From positions 1 through 5,657 of the forward strand of contig JALSIF010000037.1 in NCBI GenBank assembly GCA_026981635.1: a DNA stretch of 5,657 nucleotides. The letters are read 5' to 3'. Shown here piece after piece: positions 1 to 5,448 of the stretch (within the stretch, counting starts at the first letter, position 1; each line of letters starts with the position of its first letter). Under the pieces are notes generated by a model. That model worked only from the letters and a program-made list of their open reading frames with translations. It was not told the origin of the DNA and made no database searches. Origin of the DNA: JALSIF01 sp026981635 [NCBI: bacterium] (lineage in GTDB: Bacteria > 4484-113 > JALSIF01). Made by a program: the position numbers and the translations under genes.

Positions 1-1908
1 CCCCTGGTTGTTGGTGGGGGGCAGGGGCTTGCCCTCCCGGTCAAGGTTTAGCGCCCCGTCGCACTCGGGGAAGCGCTTGCAGCTGAGGAATACCCCCCGC
101 CGCCCCTGCCGGTAGACCATCGGCCCCCCGCACTTGGGACAGCGATACTCCTCCGGCGCCTCCAGCGGCCGCACCCGGATGACCTCCTTGGCCTCCTCCG
201 CCTGCCGCTTGAGGGGCAGGAAGCGCTCATAGAACTCCCTTAGGATCTCCACCCAGTCGCGCCTGCCCGCCTCAATCTCGTCCAGCTTCTCTTCAAGGCT
301 GGCGGTAAAGCCGGTGTTTACGATCTCGGGGAAGAACTTCTGCATGAACTCGTTGGCCGCATAGCCCAGCGGGGTGGGCACCAGGGAGCGCTTCTTGCGC
401 TCCACATAGTTTCGCTCAAGCAGGGTCTCAATGATCTGGGCATAGGTGGAGGGCCGCCCGATGCCATACTCCTCCAGCGTCTTTACCAGGCTGGCGTCGG
501 TGTAGCGCGGGGGCGGCTTGGTAAAGTGCTGCTCGGGCAAAAGCTCCCTCAGGGCAAGCTCCATCCCCTCCCGCAGCCCCTGGGGAAGCTCCACCTCCTC
601 CTTCTTCTCCTTCTTCTCCGGCAGGAAGCGCAGATAGCCGTCAAACTCCACCCGGCTGGCCGTCGCCCGCCAGCGGGTGCCGTCCGCCTCCACCTCCACC
701 GTCGCCTGACGGATGCGGGCGGGGGCCGCCTGGCTGGCCATGAAGCGCCGCCAGATGAGCTCATAGAGCTTGAACTGCTCCTCCGAGAGGTAGGGCCTGA
801 CCTTCTCCGGAGTAAGGTTGGCATAGGTTGGCCGGATGGCCTCGTGGGCCCCCTGGGTGGCGGCCGACTTGTCCTTGTAGCGGTGGGGCTTCTCCGGCAG
901 GTACTGGGGACCGGCCAGCTCCTCAATGGTGGCTCTGGCTTGGGAGATGGCCTCCTCCGCCACCCTGACCGAGTCGGTGCGCATGTAGGTGATAAGTCCG
1001 GTGCGCTCCCCTTCCAGCTCCACCCCCTCGTAGAGCTGCTGGGCGATGCGCATGGTGCGCCGGCTGGAGAAGCCCAGCCGGGTATTGGCCTCCTGCTGCA
1101 GGGTGGAGGTGGTGTAGGGGGGCTTGGGCCGGCGGCTAATGAGCTTCTCCTCCAGCTTCACCACCCGGAAGCTCTTTCCTTCTAGTCCGGCGATGAGCTC
1201 ATCCACCGCCTGCCGGTTTGGTAGATTAGGCTCCTCCTCCCCCACCCTGACCAGCCTGACCTTAAGCTCCCCCTTGTCAGGGGTGAGGAGCAGGGCGTCA
1301 ACCGTCCAGTACTCCTCCGGCCTAAATCGCCGGATCTCCTCCTCCCGCTCAATGATGAGCCGCAGGGCCACAGACTGGACCCGCCCCGCGCTCATCGCCG
1401 AGCCCTTTCCCCGCCCCTTGATCACCTTGCGCCACATGATGGGGCTGATCTCGTAGCCCACCAGCCGGTCCAGGATGCGCCGGGCCTGCTGGGCGTTGAC
1501 CAGGTTCATGTCCAGCCCCCTGGGTTGCTCAATGGCCTTCCTCACCGCCGGGCGGGTGATCTCGTGAAACTCCACCCTCCTTACCGGCACGCCGAAGTCC
1601 TTGAGCAGCTCGGCCAGGTGCCAGGCGATGGCCTCTCCCTCCCGGTCGGGGTCGGTGGCAAGGAGGATCACCTCCACCCCCTTCCGGGAGAGCTTCTTAA
1701 GCTCCTCCATCAGCCGGCCCACCCACTTCTTCTGCTCGGGCAGGACCACGTAGGTGGGCTGAAAGTCCCTCTCCACGTCCACCCCCAGCTCACTCTTGGG
1801 CAGGTCCCTTACGTGCCCGTAGCTGGAGAGGACGGCAAAGCCATCCCCCAGGTAGTTGCGGATGGTCTTCGCCTTGGTGGGCGACTCTACGATGAGGACC
1901 TTGGTCAT
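1..1908 (-). CDS. topA: DNA topoisomerase I (type IA), C-terminus cut off by the window edge
   Basis: Type IA topoisomerases relax negative supercoils through a transient 5'-phosphotyrosine link to one DNA strand. 636 codons are present, with no stop before base 1. The Toprim domain comes first: VESPTKAKTI near residue 7 (catalytic Glu8), then DPDREGEAIAWH from residue 86 (metal-binding Asp86, Asp88, Glu90). The catalytic site ITYMRTDS has Tyr308 and Arg310. The central-domain segments SAGRVQSVALRL (from 173) and GIGRPSTYA are also clear. A four-cysteine zinc ribbon starts at residue 590 (Cys590, 593, 610, 616), so the missing part is further C-terminal tail. A Lys/Glu-rich run (EKKEKKEE) lies before the GIGRPSTYA block. 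The ATG at 1906-1908 is preceded by AGGAAAGG at good spacing. The gene lies downstream of dprA, a common bacterial order. Identity is essentially certain; only the tail is unknown. Confidence 0.98.
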   Translation of the reverse strand, partial: MTKVLIVESPTKAKTIRNYLGDGFAVLSSYGHVRDLPKSELGVDVERDFQPTYVVLPEQKKWVGRLMEELKKLSRKGVEVILLATDPDREGEAIAWHLAELLKDFGVPVRRVEFHEITRPAVRKAIEQPRGLDMNLVNAQQARRILDRLVGYEISPIMWRKVIKGRGKGSAMSAGRVQSVALRLIIEREEEIRRFRPEEYWTVDALLLTPDKGELKVRLVRVGEEEPNLPNRQAVDELIAGLEGKSFRVVKLEEKLISRRPKPPYTTSTLQQEANTRLGFSSRRTMRIAQQLYEGVELEGERTGLITYMRTDSVRVAEEAISQARATIEELAGPQYLPEKPHRYKDKSAATQGAHEAIRPTYANLTPEKVRPYLSEEQFKLYELIWRRFMASQAAPARIRQATVEVEADGTRWRATASRVEFDGYLRFLPEKKEKKEEVELPQGLREGMELALRELLPEQHFTKPPPRYTDASLVKTLEEYGIGRPSTYAQIIETLLERNYVERKKRSLVPTPLGYAANEFMQKFFPEIVNTGFTASLEEKLDEIEAGRRDWVEILREFYERFLPLKRQAEEAKEVIRVRPLEAPEEYRCPKCGGPMVYRQGRRGVFLSCKRFPECDGALNLDREGKPLPPTNNQG

Positions 1909-1909
1909 A

Positions 1910-1917
1910 CCTTTCCT
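1910..1917 (-). promoter_or_regulatory. topA ribosome binding site
   Basis: On the minus strand AGGAAAGG ends one base before the topA ATG, placing AGGA about 5 nt from the start codon. It supports the start at 1908, which also gives the canonical type IA N-terminus (MTKVLIVESPTKAK). Confidence 0.7.
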
Positions 1918-1944
1918 GTGGCTCCTGCCCAGACTGGATGCTCT

Positions 1945-1967
1945 CCGCCCCGGCCGGGGACGGGCGG
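1945..1967 (-). promoter_or_regulatory. GC-rich inverted repeat in the probable topA leader
   Basis: CCGCCC (1945-1950) and GGGCGG (1962-1967) form an inverted repeat. Nested in it is a perfect 12-bp palindrome, CCCCGGCCGGGG (1948-1959). It lies in the dprA-topA gap, about 40-60 bp upstream of the topA ATG. No T-run follows in the minus direction, so it is not a standard terminator. It could fold in the leader RNA or serve as a protein site. The structure is plainly visible; a function is not shown. Confidence 0.4.
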
Positions 1968-1971
1968 TCCA

Positions 1972-1978
1972 ATTATTA
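1972..1978 (-). promoter_or_regulatory. possible -10 element upstream of topA
   Basis: The minus strand reads TAATAAT here, and AATAAT (1977-1972) matches the sigma70 -10 box TATAAT in 5 of 6 positions. It sits in a short AT-rich patch within very GC-rich surroundings, downstream of the dprA stop, and is followed by a GC-rich discriminator. No good -35 hexamer lies 16-18 bp upstream, so the call is weak. topA may instead, or also, be read from the dprA transcript. Confidence 0.35.
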
Positions 1979-2006
1979 CCCCTTTTAGCACATCTCCCAC
2001 CTCCCC

Positions 2007-3101
2007 CTAGGCCAGCCGCTGGTAGAAGCCGCCGGGAAGCTGCTCCACCAGCCCCATCACCTCAAGCACCGAGAGCACCGCCGAGACCTCCCCCACCTCC
2101 ATGCGGAGCTCACGGGCTATGAGGTTTATGTGGGTGCCCTGGTAGCTTACCGCCTCAAGCACCCGCCGCTCCTGGTCGGACAGCTCCACCACCTTCCGCT
2201 CTTCCTCGCCGCGACTCCTAATCCCCACCACCGCCATCACATCCCCCGCACTCTCCACCAGGTGTGCCCCCTGCTTGATCAGCTTGTGGCATCCGCCGCT
2301 TCTGGGATTGGTAATGAGGCCGGGCACCGCCATCACCTCCCGGCCCTGCTCCAGGGCGTGGCCGGCGGTGATCAGGGCGCCGCTGTCGGCCGGCCCCTGT
2401 ACCACCACCACCCCCAGGCTGAGCCCGGCGATGATGCGGTTTCGCTCGGGGAAGGTGTAGCGCGAGCCGGGGGTGCCGGGGGGATACTCGCTTACCACCA
2501 GCCCCCGCTCGGCAATCTCCCGATAGAGGCCAAAGAGTTCCGCCGGGTAGGGGCGGTCAATTCCCGTCCCCAGTACCGCCACCGTAAGCCCCTCCCCCTC
2601 CAGCGCCCCCCGATGTGCCTCCGAGTCAATCCCGTAGGCCATCCCCGACACCACCACCACCCCCTGGCGGCTGAGCTCCCGGGCAAGCTCCCGGGCCACC
2701 CGCCTGCCGTAGGCGTCGGGAGAGCGGGTGCCCACCACCGCCACCCCGGGACGGCTGAGGAGTTCAGGCCTGCCCAGGTAGAAGAGGCCGATGGGGGCCT
2801 GGGGGATCTCCCTGAGCAGGCGGGGAAACTCCTGATCGGTAAGGCTTAGAAAGCCAAACTCCCCCTTGCCGATGCGCTCCTTCACCTCGGCAAGCTCCTC
2901 CGAGCGGCGGAGCCTTGCCGCCCGCTGGAAGAGCTCCCCGTCTGCCCGGTCAAGCTCCGCCCAGGCCTCGGCAGGCGCGCGGAAGGCCTCCTCAAGGGAG
3001 CCGAAGCGGTCGGTTAGCCTCTCCAGGTGTGCCGCCCTGAATCCCCCCGCCAGGGCCAGGGTGAGGATCATCTCCCACTGCTCGCCCTGGACTCTGCTCA
3101 T
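2007..3101 (-). CDS. dprA: DNA-processing protein DprA (Smf)
   Basis: DprA binds incoming single-stranded DNA in the cytoplasm during natural transformation and loads RecA onto it. The protein has 364 residues, a normal family length. The N-terminal ~110 residues are helical (SAM/HhH-like). The Rossmann-fold core follows: VVGTRSPDAYG (122-132), SGMAYGID (152-159), VLGTGIDRPYP (176-186), SEYPPG (204-209), FPERNRIIAGLS (217-228), AGHALEQGREVMAVPG (246-261) and GCHKLIKQGAHLV (270-282). Residues from about 308 to the end form a winged-helix DML1-type domain. The ATG overlaps the stop of the upstream prenyltransferase gene as ATGA. No clear Shine-Dalgarno precedes it, so translational coupling is likely. 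SGMAYGID differs slightly from the commoner SGLARGID but keeps the GID core. All core motifs are intact, so it should be functional; DprA alone does not prove the organism is competent. Confidence 0.97.
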   Translation of the reverse strand: MSRVQGEQWEMILTLALAGGFRAAHLERLTDRFGSLEEAFRAPAEAWAELDRADGELFQRAARLRRSEELAEVKERIGKGEFGFLSLTDQEFPRLLREIPQAPIGLFYLGRPELLSRPGVAVVGTRSPDAYGRRVARELARELSRQGVVVVSGMAYGIDSEAHRGALEGEGLTVAVLGTGIDRPYPAELFGLYREIAERGLVVSEYPPGTPGSRYTFPERNRIIAGLSLGVVVVQGPADSGALITAGHALEQGREVMAVPGLITNPRSGGCHKLIKQGAHLVESAGDVMAVVGIRSRGEEERKVVELSDQERRVLEAVSYQGTHINLIARELRMEVGEVSAVLSVLEVMGLVEQLPGGFYQRLA

Positions 3102-3997
3102 GGTGAGGTGGCCACCCCTGCCCAGGTGAAGATAAAGAACACGATGGCCAGCACCCCATTGGCGGTAAAGAAGGCCGGCCCCACCATGCTGAGGGAGCGG
3201 GCCACCAGGAGATGCTCAACCAGAAGGATCACCGCCCCCAGCCACACCCCACCAAAGTACCACAGGGAGGTGAGGCCCAGGCTGTGGCCAAAGAGGAGGA
3301 AGAGGATGACCGCCCCCAGGTGGCTGAGGGCCGCCACCGCCTGCCCCCCCCAGCGGCCCAGCCAGGCGGGCACCGCGCGGATACGGTGGGCGCGGTCAAA
3401 CTCCATGTCCTGCAGGGAGTAGATCACATCAAAGCCCCCCACCCACAGGGTCACCCCCAGGCCCAGCCAGACCGGCGCCCAGTGGAAGGGTGCCCCCACC
3501 GCCAGCCAGGCGGCAAGCGGCGCCCCCCCCAGGCACATCCCCAGGATCCAGTGGCAGAGGACGGTGAAGCGCTTGGTATAGCTGTATCCCACCAGGAAGA
3601 GGACCGCCAGGGGGAAGAGGGCCACCGGCCAGAGGGTGCGGTTGATAAAGGAGAGTAGCCCCGCCGATCCCAGCAGCACTACCCCGGAGAGCCAGGCCAG
3701 CCGGTAGGCCCCCCCCAGGGGGACCCGGCCGGTGACCAGCTCCCGGTGGCGGGTGCGGGGGTTGAGGGCGTCAATCTGGCGGTCAATGATCCGGTTTGCC
3801 ACCATGGCCAGGGTGCGGGCCGCCACCATCGCCACCACCACCAGGGCCACATCCAGCCAGTCTGCCCCCCCGATGCCTGGCCGCGGGTGGCGGCGGAGAT
3901 ACCAGTCCGCCCCCAAAAGTCCGGCCAGGGCAAAGGGCAGGGCAAAGACCGAGTGCTCAATGCGAATCAGCCTCAGGTAGTCGGCCAAGGTCGCCAT
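3098..3997 (-). CDS. ubiA: UbiA-family polyprenyltransferase (4-hydroxybenzoate polyprenyltransferase / MqnP-like)
   Basis: This is an integral membrane enzyme that transfers a polyprenyl chain onto an aromatic quinone precursor. The 299-residue protein has about eight hydrophobic segments. Both Asp-rich motifs are present: NRIIDRQID (68-76, Asp72 and Asp76), which coordinates the Mg-diphosphate, and YSLQDMEFD (193-201, Asp197 and Asp201). The N-terminal EHSVFALPFALAG and the DALNPRTRHRELVTGRV stretch after motif 1 resemble the UbiA-like branch that includes MqnP of the futalosine menaquinone pathway. That assignment comes from remembered family signatures; no other quinone gene is visible here. 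The ATG at 3995-3997 gives the expected N-terminus but has only a weak GGG-type ribosome site. The stop overlaps the dprA start by 4 bp. Alternative substrates within the UbiA superfamily, such as heme or homogentisate, fit less well. Confidence 0.93.
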   Translation of the reverse strand: MATLADYLRLIRIEHSVFALPFALAGLLGADWYLRRHPRPGIGGADWLDVALVVVAMVAARTLAMVANRIIDRQIDALNPRTRHRELVTGRVPLGGAYRLAWLSGVVLLGSAGLLSFINRTLWPVALFPLAVLFLVGYSYTKRFTVLCHWILGMCLGGAPLAAWLAVGAPFHWAPVWLGLGVTLWVGGFDVIYSLQDMEFDRAHRIRAVPAWLGRWGGQAVAALSHLGAVILFLLFGHSLGLTSLWYFGGVWLGAVILLVEHLLVARSLSMVGPAFFTANGVLAIVFFIFTWAGVATSP

Positions 3998-4003
3998 ACC
4001 CAG

Positions 4004-4015
4004 CGGGAAAGCTTA
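4004..4015 (-). promoter_or_regulatory. short upstream motif TAAGCTTTCCCG before the prenyltransferase gene
   Basis: The minus strand reads TAAGCTTTCCCG, ending 6 bases before the ATG at 3997. The same motif with one extra T (TAAGCTTTTCCCG) abuts the start of the divergent CinA-like gene at 5437-5449. It lies between the upstream terminator and the start codon, where a promoter would be expected. The match to a -10 consensus is poor, so calling it a promoter element is inference. Confidence 0.25.
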
Positions 4016-4029
4016 GTGAAAACGGCCCG

Positions 4030-4070
4030 AAAATGGAAACGGGGGCCGGGAGGGAAACTCCCAGCCCCCG
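4030..4070 (-). terminator. rho-independent terminator after the secreted-protein gene
   Basis: In the minus direction CGGGGGC and GGGAG (4070-4058, separated by one T) pair with CTCCC and GCCCCCG (4052-4040, separated by one G). This gives a 13-bp stem with a single U-G wobble and a 5-nt loop. The downstream sequence GTTTCCATTTTC is T-rich but interrupted. The hairpin starts about 20 bp after the stop at 4092 and about 45 bp before the prenyltransferase ATG. It should end the cutA-led transcript, perhaps with some readthrough because the T-tract is broken. Confidence 0.75.
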
Positions 4071-4091
4071 CCGAGGCCAACTCTCAGAGCC

Positions 4092-5015
4092 CTACGGGCC
4101 GATGGGCCGGGTGGGCTCGTAGTAGTCGTAGTGGTAGAGGGGCTGCTCCTTGTCGGTCTCAAACAGCCGGTTCTCAATCTCCCCCATCAGGTTGTAGATG
4201 AAGGCGAAGGGGTCCCACGGGTTACTCATCTGGTAGTCAATGGCCACCAGAATACCCTGCTTCTTGAGCTTGGCGATGCCCATCAGGCGCCCCGAGAGCA
4301 CCACGATCTGGGGGATGTTGTAGAAGGAGCCGCGGATGATGTCAGCCGAGCGCCGCCAGCCCACGTAGGTGTTGGCCAGCCGGGCCCAGTTGCGCTTCTC
4401 GGTGCGCACGAAGTTGGTGCGCGGGTCGGTAAAGATGCCCAGCTTTATCCCCCGCTCCTCCAGGGTGAGCTCCTCGGTCTTGGCGATCTTCTCGTAGTTG
4501 AACTCCAGCTGCTCGCGGGGAAGCTCGTCAATGAAGGAGCTCATCAGCTTGGGGTGCTGGCGCAGGTTGTCGTCAAAGGTCTCGTTCATCTGCTTCATGT
4601 ACTTGGCCGGCATCCAGCGGTAGTAGATCCAGATGTCATAGCGGGTAAGCCCCTTGTCGGCCGCCGGCGGCGGGGTGATCACGAAGTGCTGGCGCACGAA
4701 GGCCTCAAAGGGGATCGGCTTGTCCTTGCTCAGGCGAACCTTGCCGATGGTGATGAACTCAAAGTCGTCCTCAACTTCCTGTACCACGAAGTTGTAGGGG
4801 GCAAACAGCTTCACCTCGTCGGCTGTGAGCAGCGCCCTGACCAGCTCGTCGGGGGCGTAGCGGTTGGGGATGATGAAGGCGTCGCTGTCCGGCTCAATAA
4901 GCGAGAAGGGCTGGTCCACCGGCAGGTGGAACTGGGCAAAGGCCCCCACCTGCATCGCCCCCACACTGAGCACCACCACCAGTGGCAGCACCAACAGCTT
5001 TGGCTGAATCCTCAT
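4092..5015 (-). CDS. unrecognised secreted protein, cysteine-free, with signal peptide
   Basis: I do not recognise this 307-residue protein. The N-terminus is a good signal peptide: basic start (MRIQPK), hydrophobic core (about residues 7-24) and an Ala-Phe-Ala site at 25-27, predicting cleavage before Gln28. There is no lipobox cysteine, and no cysteine anywhere. The mature part is soluble-looking and rich in aromatic residues: RYDIWIYYRWMPAKYM (125-140), WDPFAFIYNLM (267-277) and a Tyr-rich tail, LYHYDYYEP (293-301). The middle (141-210) is charged and probably helical. No repeats, membrane segments after the signal, or known catalytic motifs are evident. The start is supported by a strong AGGAGG nine bases before the ATG. 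It lies 21 bp after cutA, so the two are probably co-transcribed, and a terminator hairpin follows it. Export to the cell envelope is well supported; the function is unknown. Confidence 0.85.
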   Translation of the reverse strand: MRIQPKLLVLPLVVVLSVGAMQVGAFAQFHLPVDQPFSLIEPDSDAFIIPNRYAPDELVRALLTADEVKLFAPYNFVVQEVEDDFEFITIGKVRLSKDKPIPFEAFVRQHFVITPPPAADKGLTRYDIWIYYRWMPAKYMKQMNETFDDNLRQHPKLMSSFIDELPREQLEFNYEKIAKTEELTLEERGIKLGIFTDPRTNFVRTEKRNWARLANTYVGWRRSADIIRGSFYNIPQIVVLSGRLMGIAKLKKQGILVAIDYQMSNPWDPFAFIYNLMGEIENRLFETDKEQPLYHYDYYEPTRPIGP

Positions 5016-5024
5016 GTGACCCTT

Positions 5025-5030
5025 CCTCCT
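5025..5030 (-). promoter_or_regulatory. strong ribosome binding site of the secreted-protein gene
   Basis: A perfect AGGAGG on the minus strand lies 9 nt before the ATG at 5013-5015, within the 21-bp gap after the cutA stop. It is the strongest Shine-Dalgarno in the window and fixes the start of the downstream gene. It implies that this gene is translated well independently of cutA. Confidence 0.8.
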
Positions 5031-5036
5031 GACTTG

Positions 5037-5363
5037 CTAAGTCCCTACTTCAGACCTGACCCAATCCAGATATGTTCCCGACCCCGCCGAAACCGGCAGG
5101 GCCACCAGCTCAAAGACCTGGTAGGGGTGGTGCTCCCTCAGCCAGGTCTCAAGCTGGGAAATTCTATCACCTGTGGTCTTTACCACAAGCAGCCACTCCT
5201 CCTCCTGCTGGATCTCCCCTTGCCAGCGAAAGCAGGATAAGACCGGCCCGATCCGGTTGACGCAGGCAGCAAGCCCCCCCTCCACCAGTCCCCGGGAGCA
5301 CTCCTCAGCCCACTCCCGGCTGGGCCCGGTAATCAGCGCCACGACCACCTCCCGCTCGGCCAC
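5037..5363 (-). CDS. cutA: CutA1 family protein (divalent ion tolerance, PII-like fold)
   Basis: CutA proteins are small trimers with a PII-like ferredoxin fold. They bind Cu(II) in vitro and have been linked genetically to metal tolerance, though their true role is unsettled. Starting at GTG 5361-5363 gives 108 residues, typical of the family. Family marks: first strand EVVVALITGP (5-14), GLVEGGLAACVNRI (residues ~24-37), SCFRWQGEIQQEEEW, VVKTT, and HHPYQVFELVALPV near 79-92, ending in TYLDWV. Phe replaces the usual Pro in HPYxxP, and Phe replaces Tyr in YRWqG. The frame is open further upstream to 5504, but that extension is unlike the family and would cross the divergent gene. Another start is the GTG at Val8, which has GGGAGG five bases ahead but would trim the first strand. 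A TATAAT six bases before GTG 5363 favours a leaderless start there. Confidence 0.93.
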   Translation of the reverse strand: MAEREVVVALITGPSREWAEECSRGLVEGGLAACVNRIGPVLSCFRWQGEIQQEEEWLLVVKTTGDRISQLETWLREHHPYQVFELVALPVSAGSGTYLDWVRSEVGT

Positions 5364-5389
5364 GGGGAGATTATATGGTCCTTCTCCCC
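5364..5389 (-). promoter_or_regulatory. operator-like inverted repeat around the cutA -10 box
   Basis: GGGGAGA (5364-5370) and TCTCCCC (5383-5389) are perfect 7-bp arms separated by 12 bp, with arm centres 19 bp (nearly two helical turns) apart. One arm abuts the GTG start of cutA and touches the last base of the -10 box. The other lies in the -10/-35 spacer. A dimeric regulator bound here would block the promoter. If a longer transcript exists, the arms could instead form a hairpin at the start codon. Confidence 0.45.
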
Positions 5390-5399
5390 AATTTATCCA
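5370..5399 (-). promoter_or_regulatory. cutA promoter (TGGATA - 18 bp - TATAAT)
   Basis: On the minus strand a perfect TATAAT occupies 5375-5370. An 18-bp spacer separates it from TGGATA (5399-5394), which matches TTGACA in 4 of 6 positions. Transcription would begin about 7 bases past the -10 box, at or within a base of the GTG at 5363. The cutA mRNA would therefore have essentially no leader. This is the best sigma70-type promoter in the window. Confidence 0.65.
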
Positions 5400-5401
5400 C
5401 A
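5393..5401 (+). promoter_or_regulatory. consensus DnaA box TTATCCACA
   Basis: TTATCCACA is identical to the high-affinity DnaA box of E. coli oriC. It lies between the divergent cutA and CinA-like genes and overlaps the putative cutA -35 (5394-5399). Only one box is seen, with no nearby AT-rich unwinding element or dnaA/dnaN, so a regulatory or titration site is more plausible than an origin. Confidence 0.5.
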
Positions 5402-5448
5402 AAATCTCAACCTGTCCCCCGCCGGTTCTGAGTTGATAAGCTTTTCCC

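Noticed and set aside
526-1185. Long plus-strand open frame with a leucine run opposite topA
   Set aside because: It is the antisense shadow of topA. The leucine run mirrors the Lys/Glu-rich stretch, and the composition is low-complexity with no ribosome site or family resemblance.
1929-1937. Small palindrome CCAGACTGG before topA
   Set aside because: A 4-bp stem with a one-base centre is expected often by chance, and it has no partner copies or promoter relation.
2130-2849. Plus-strand open frame rich in His and Pro opposite dprA
   Set aside because: It is a shadow of dprA, which has every expected motif in the other frame. His/Pro richness is the usual antisense artefact of GC-rich coding DNA.
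4131-5240. 369-codon plus-strand open frame across the secreted-protein gene and cutA
   Set aside because: GC-rich third positions on the minus strand keep this frame open. It spans two well-supported genes and the gap between them, and its product has no recognisable motif.
5364-5448. Replication origin at the DnaA box
   Set aside because: There is only one box, no cluster or long AT-rich unwinding region, and no dnaA, dnaN or gyrB nearby.
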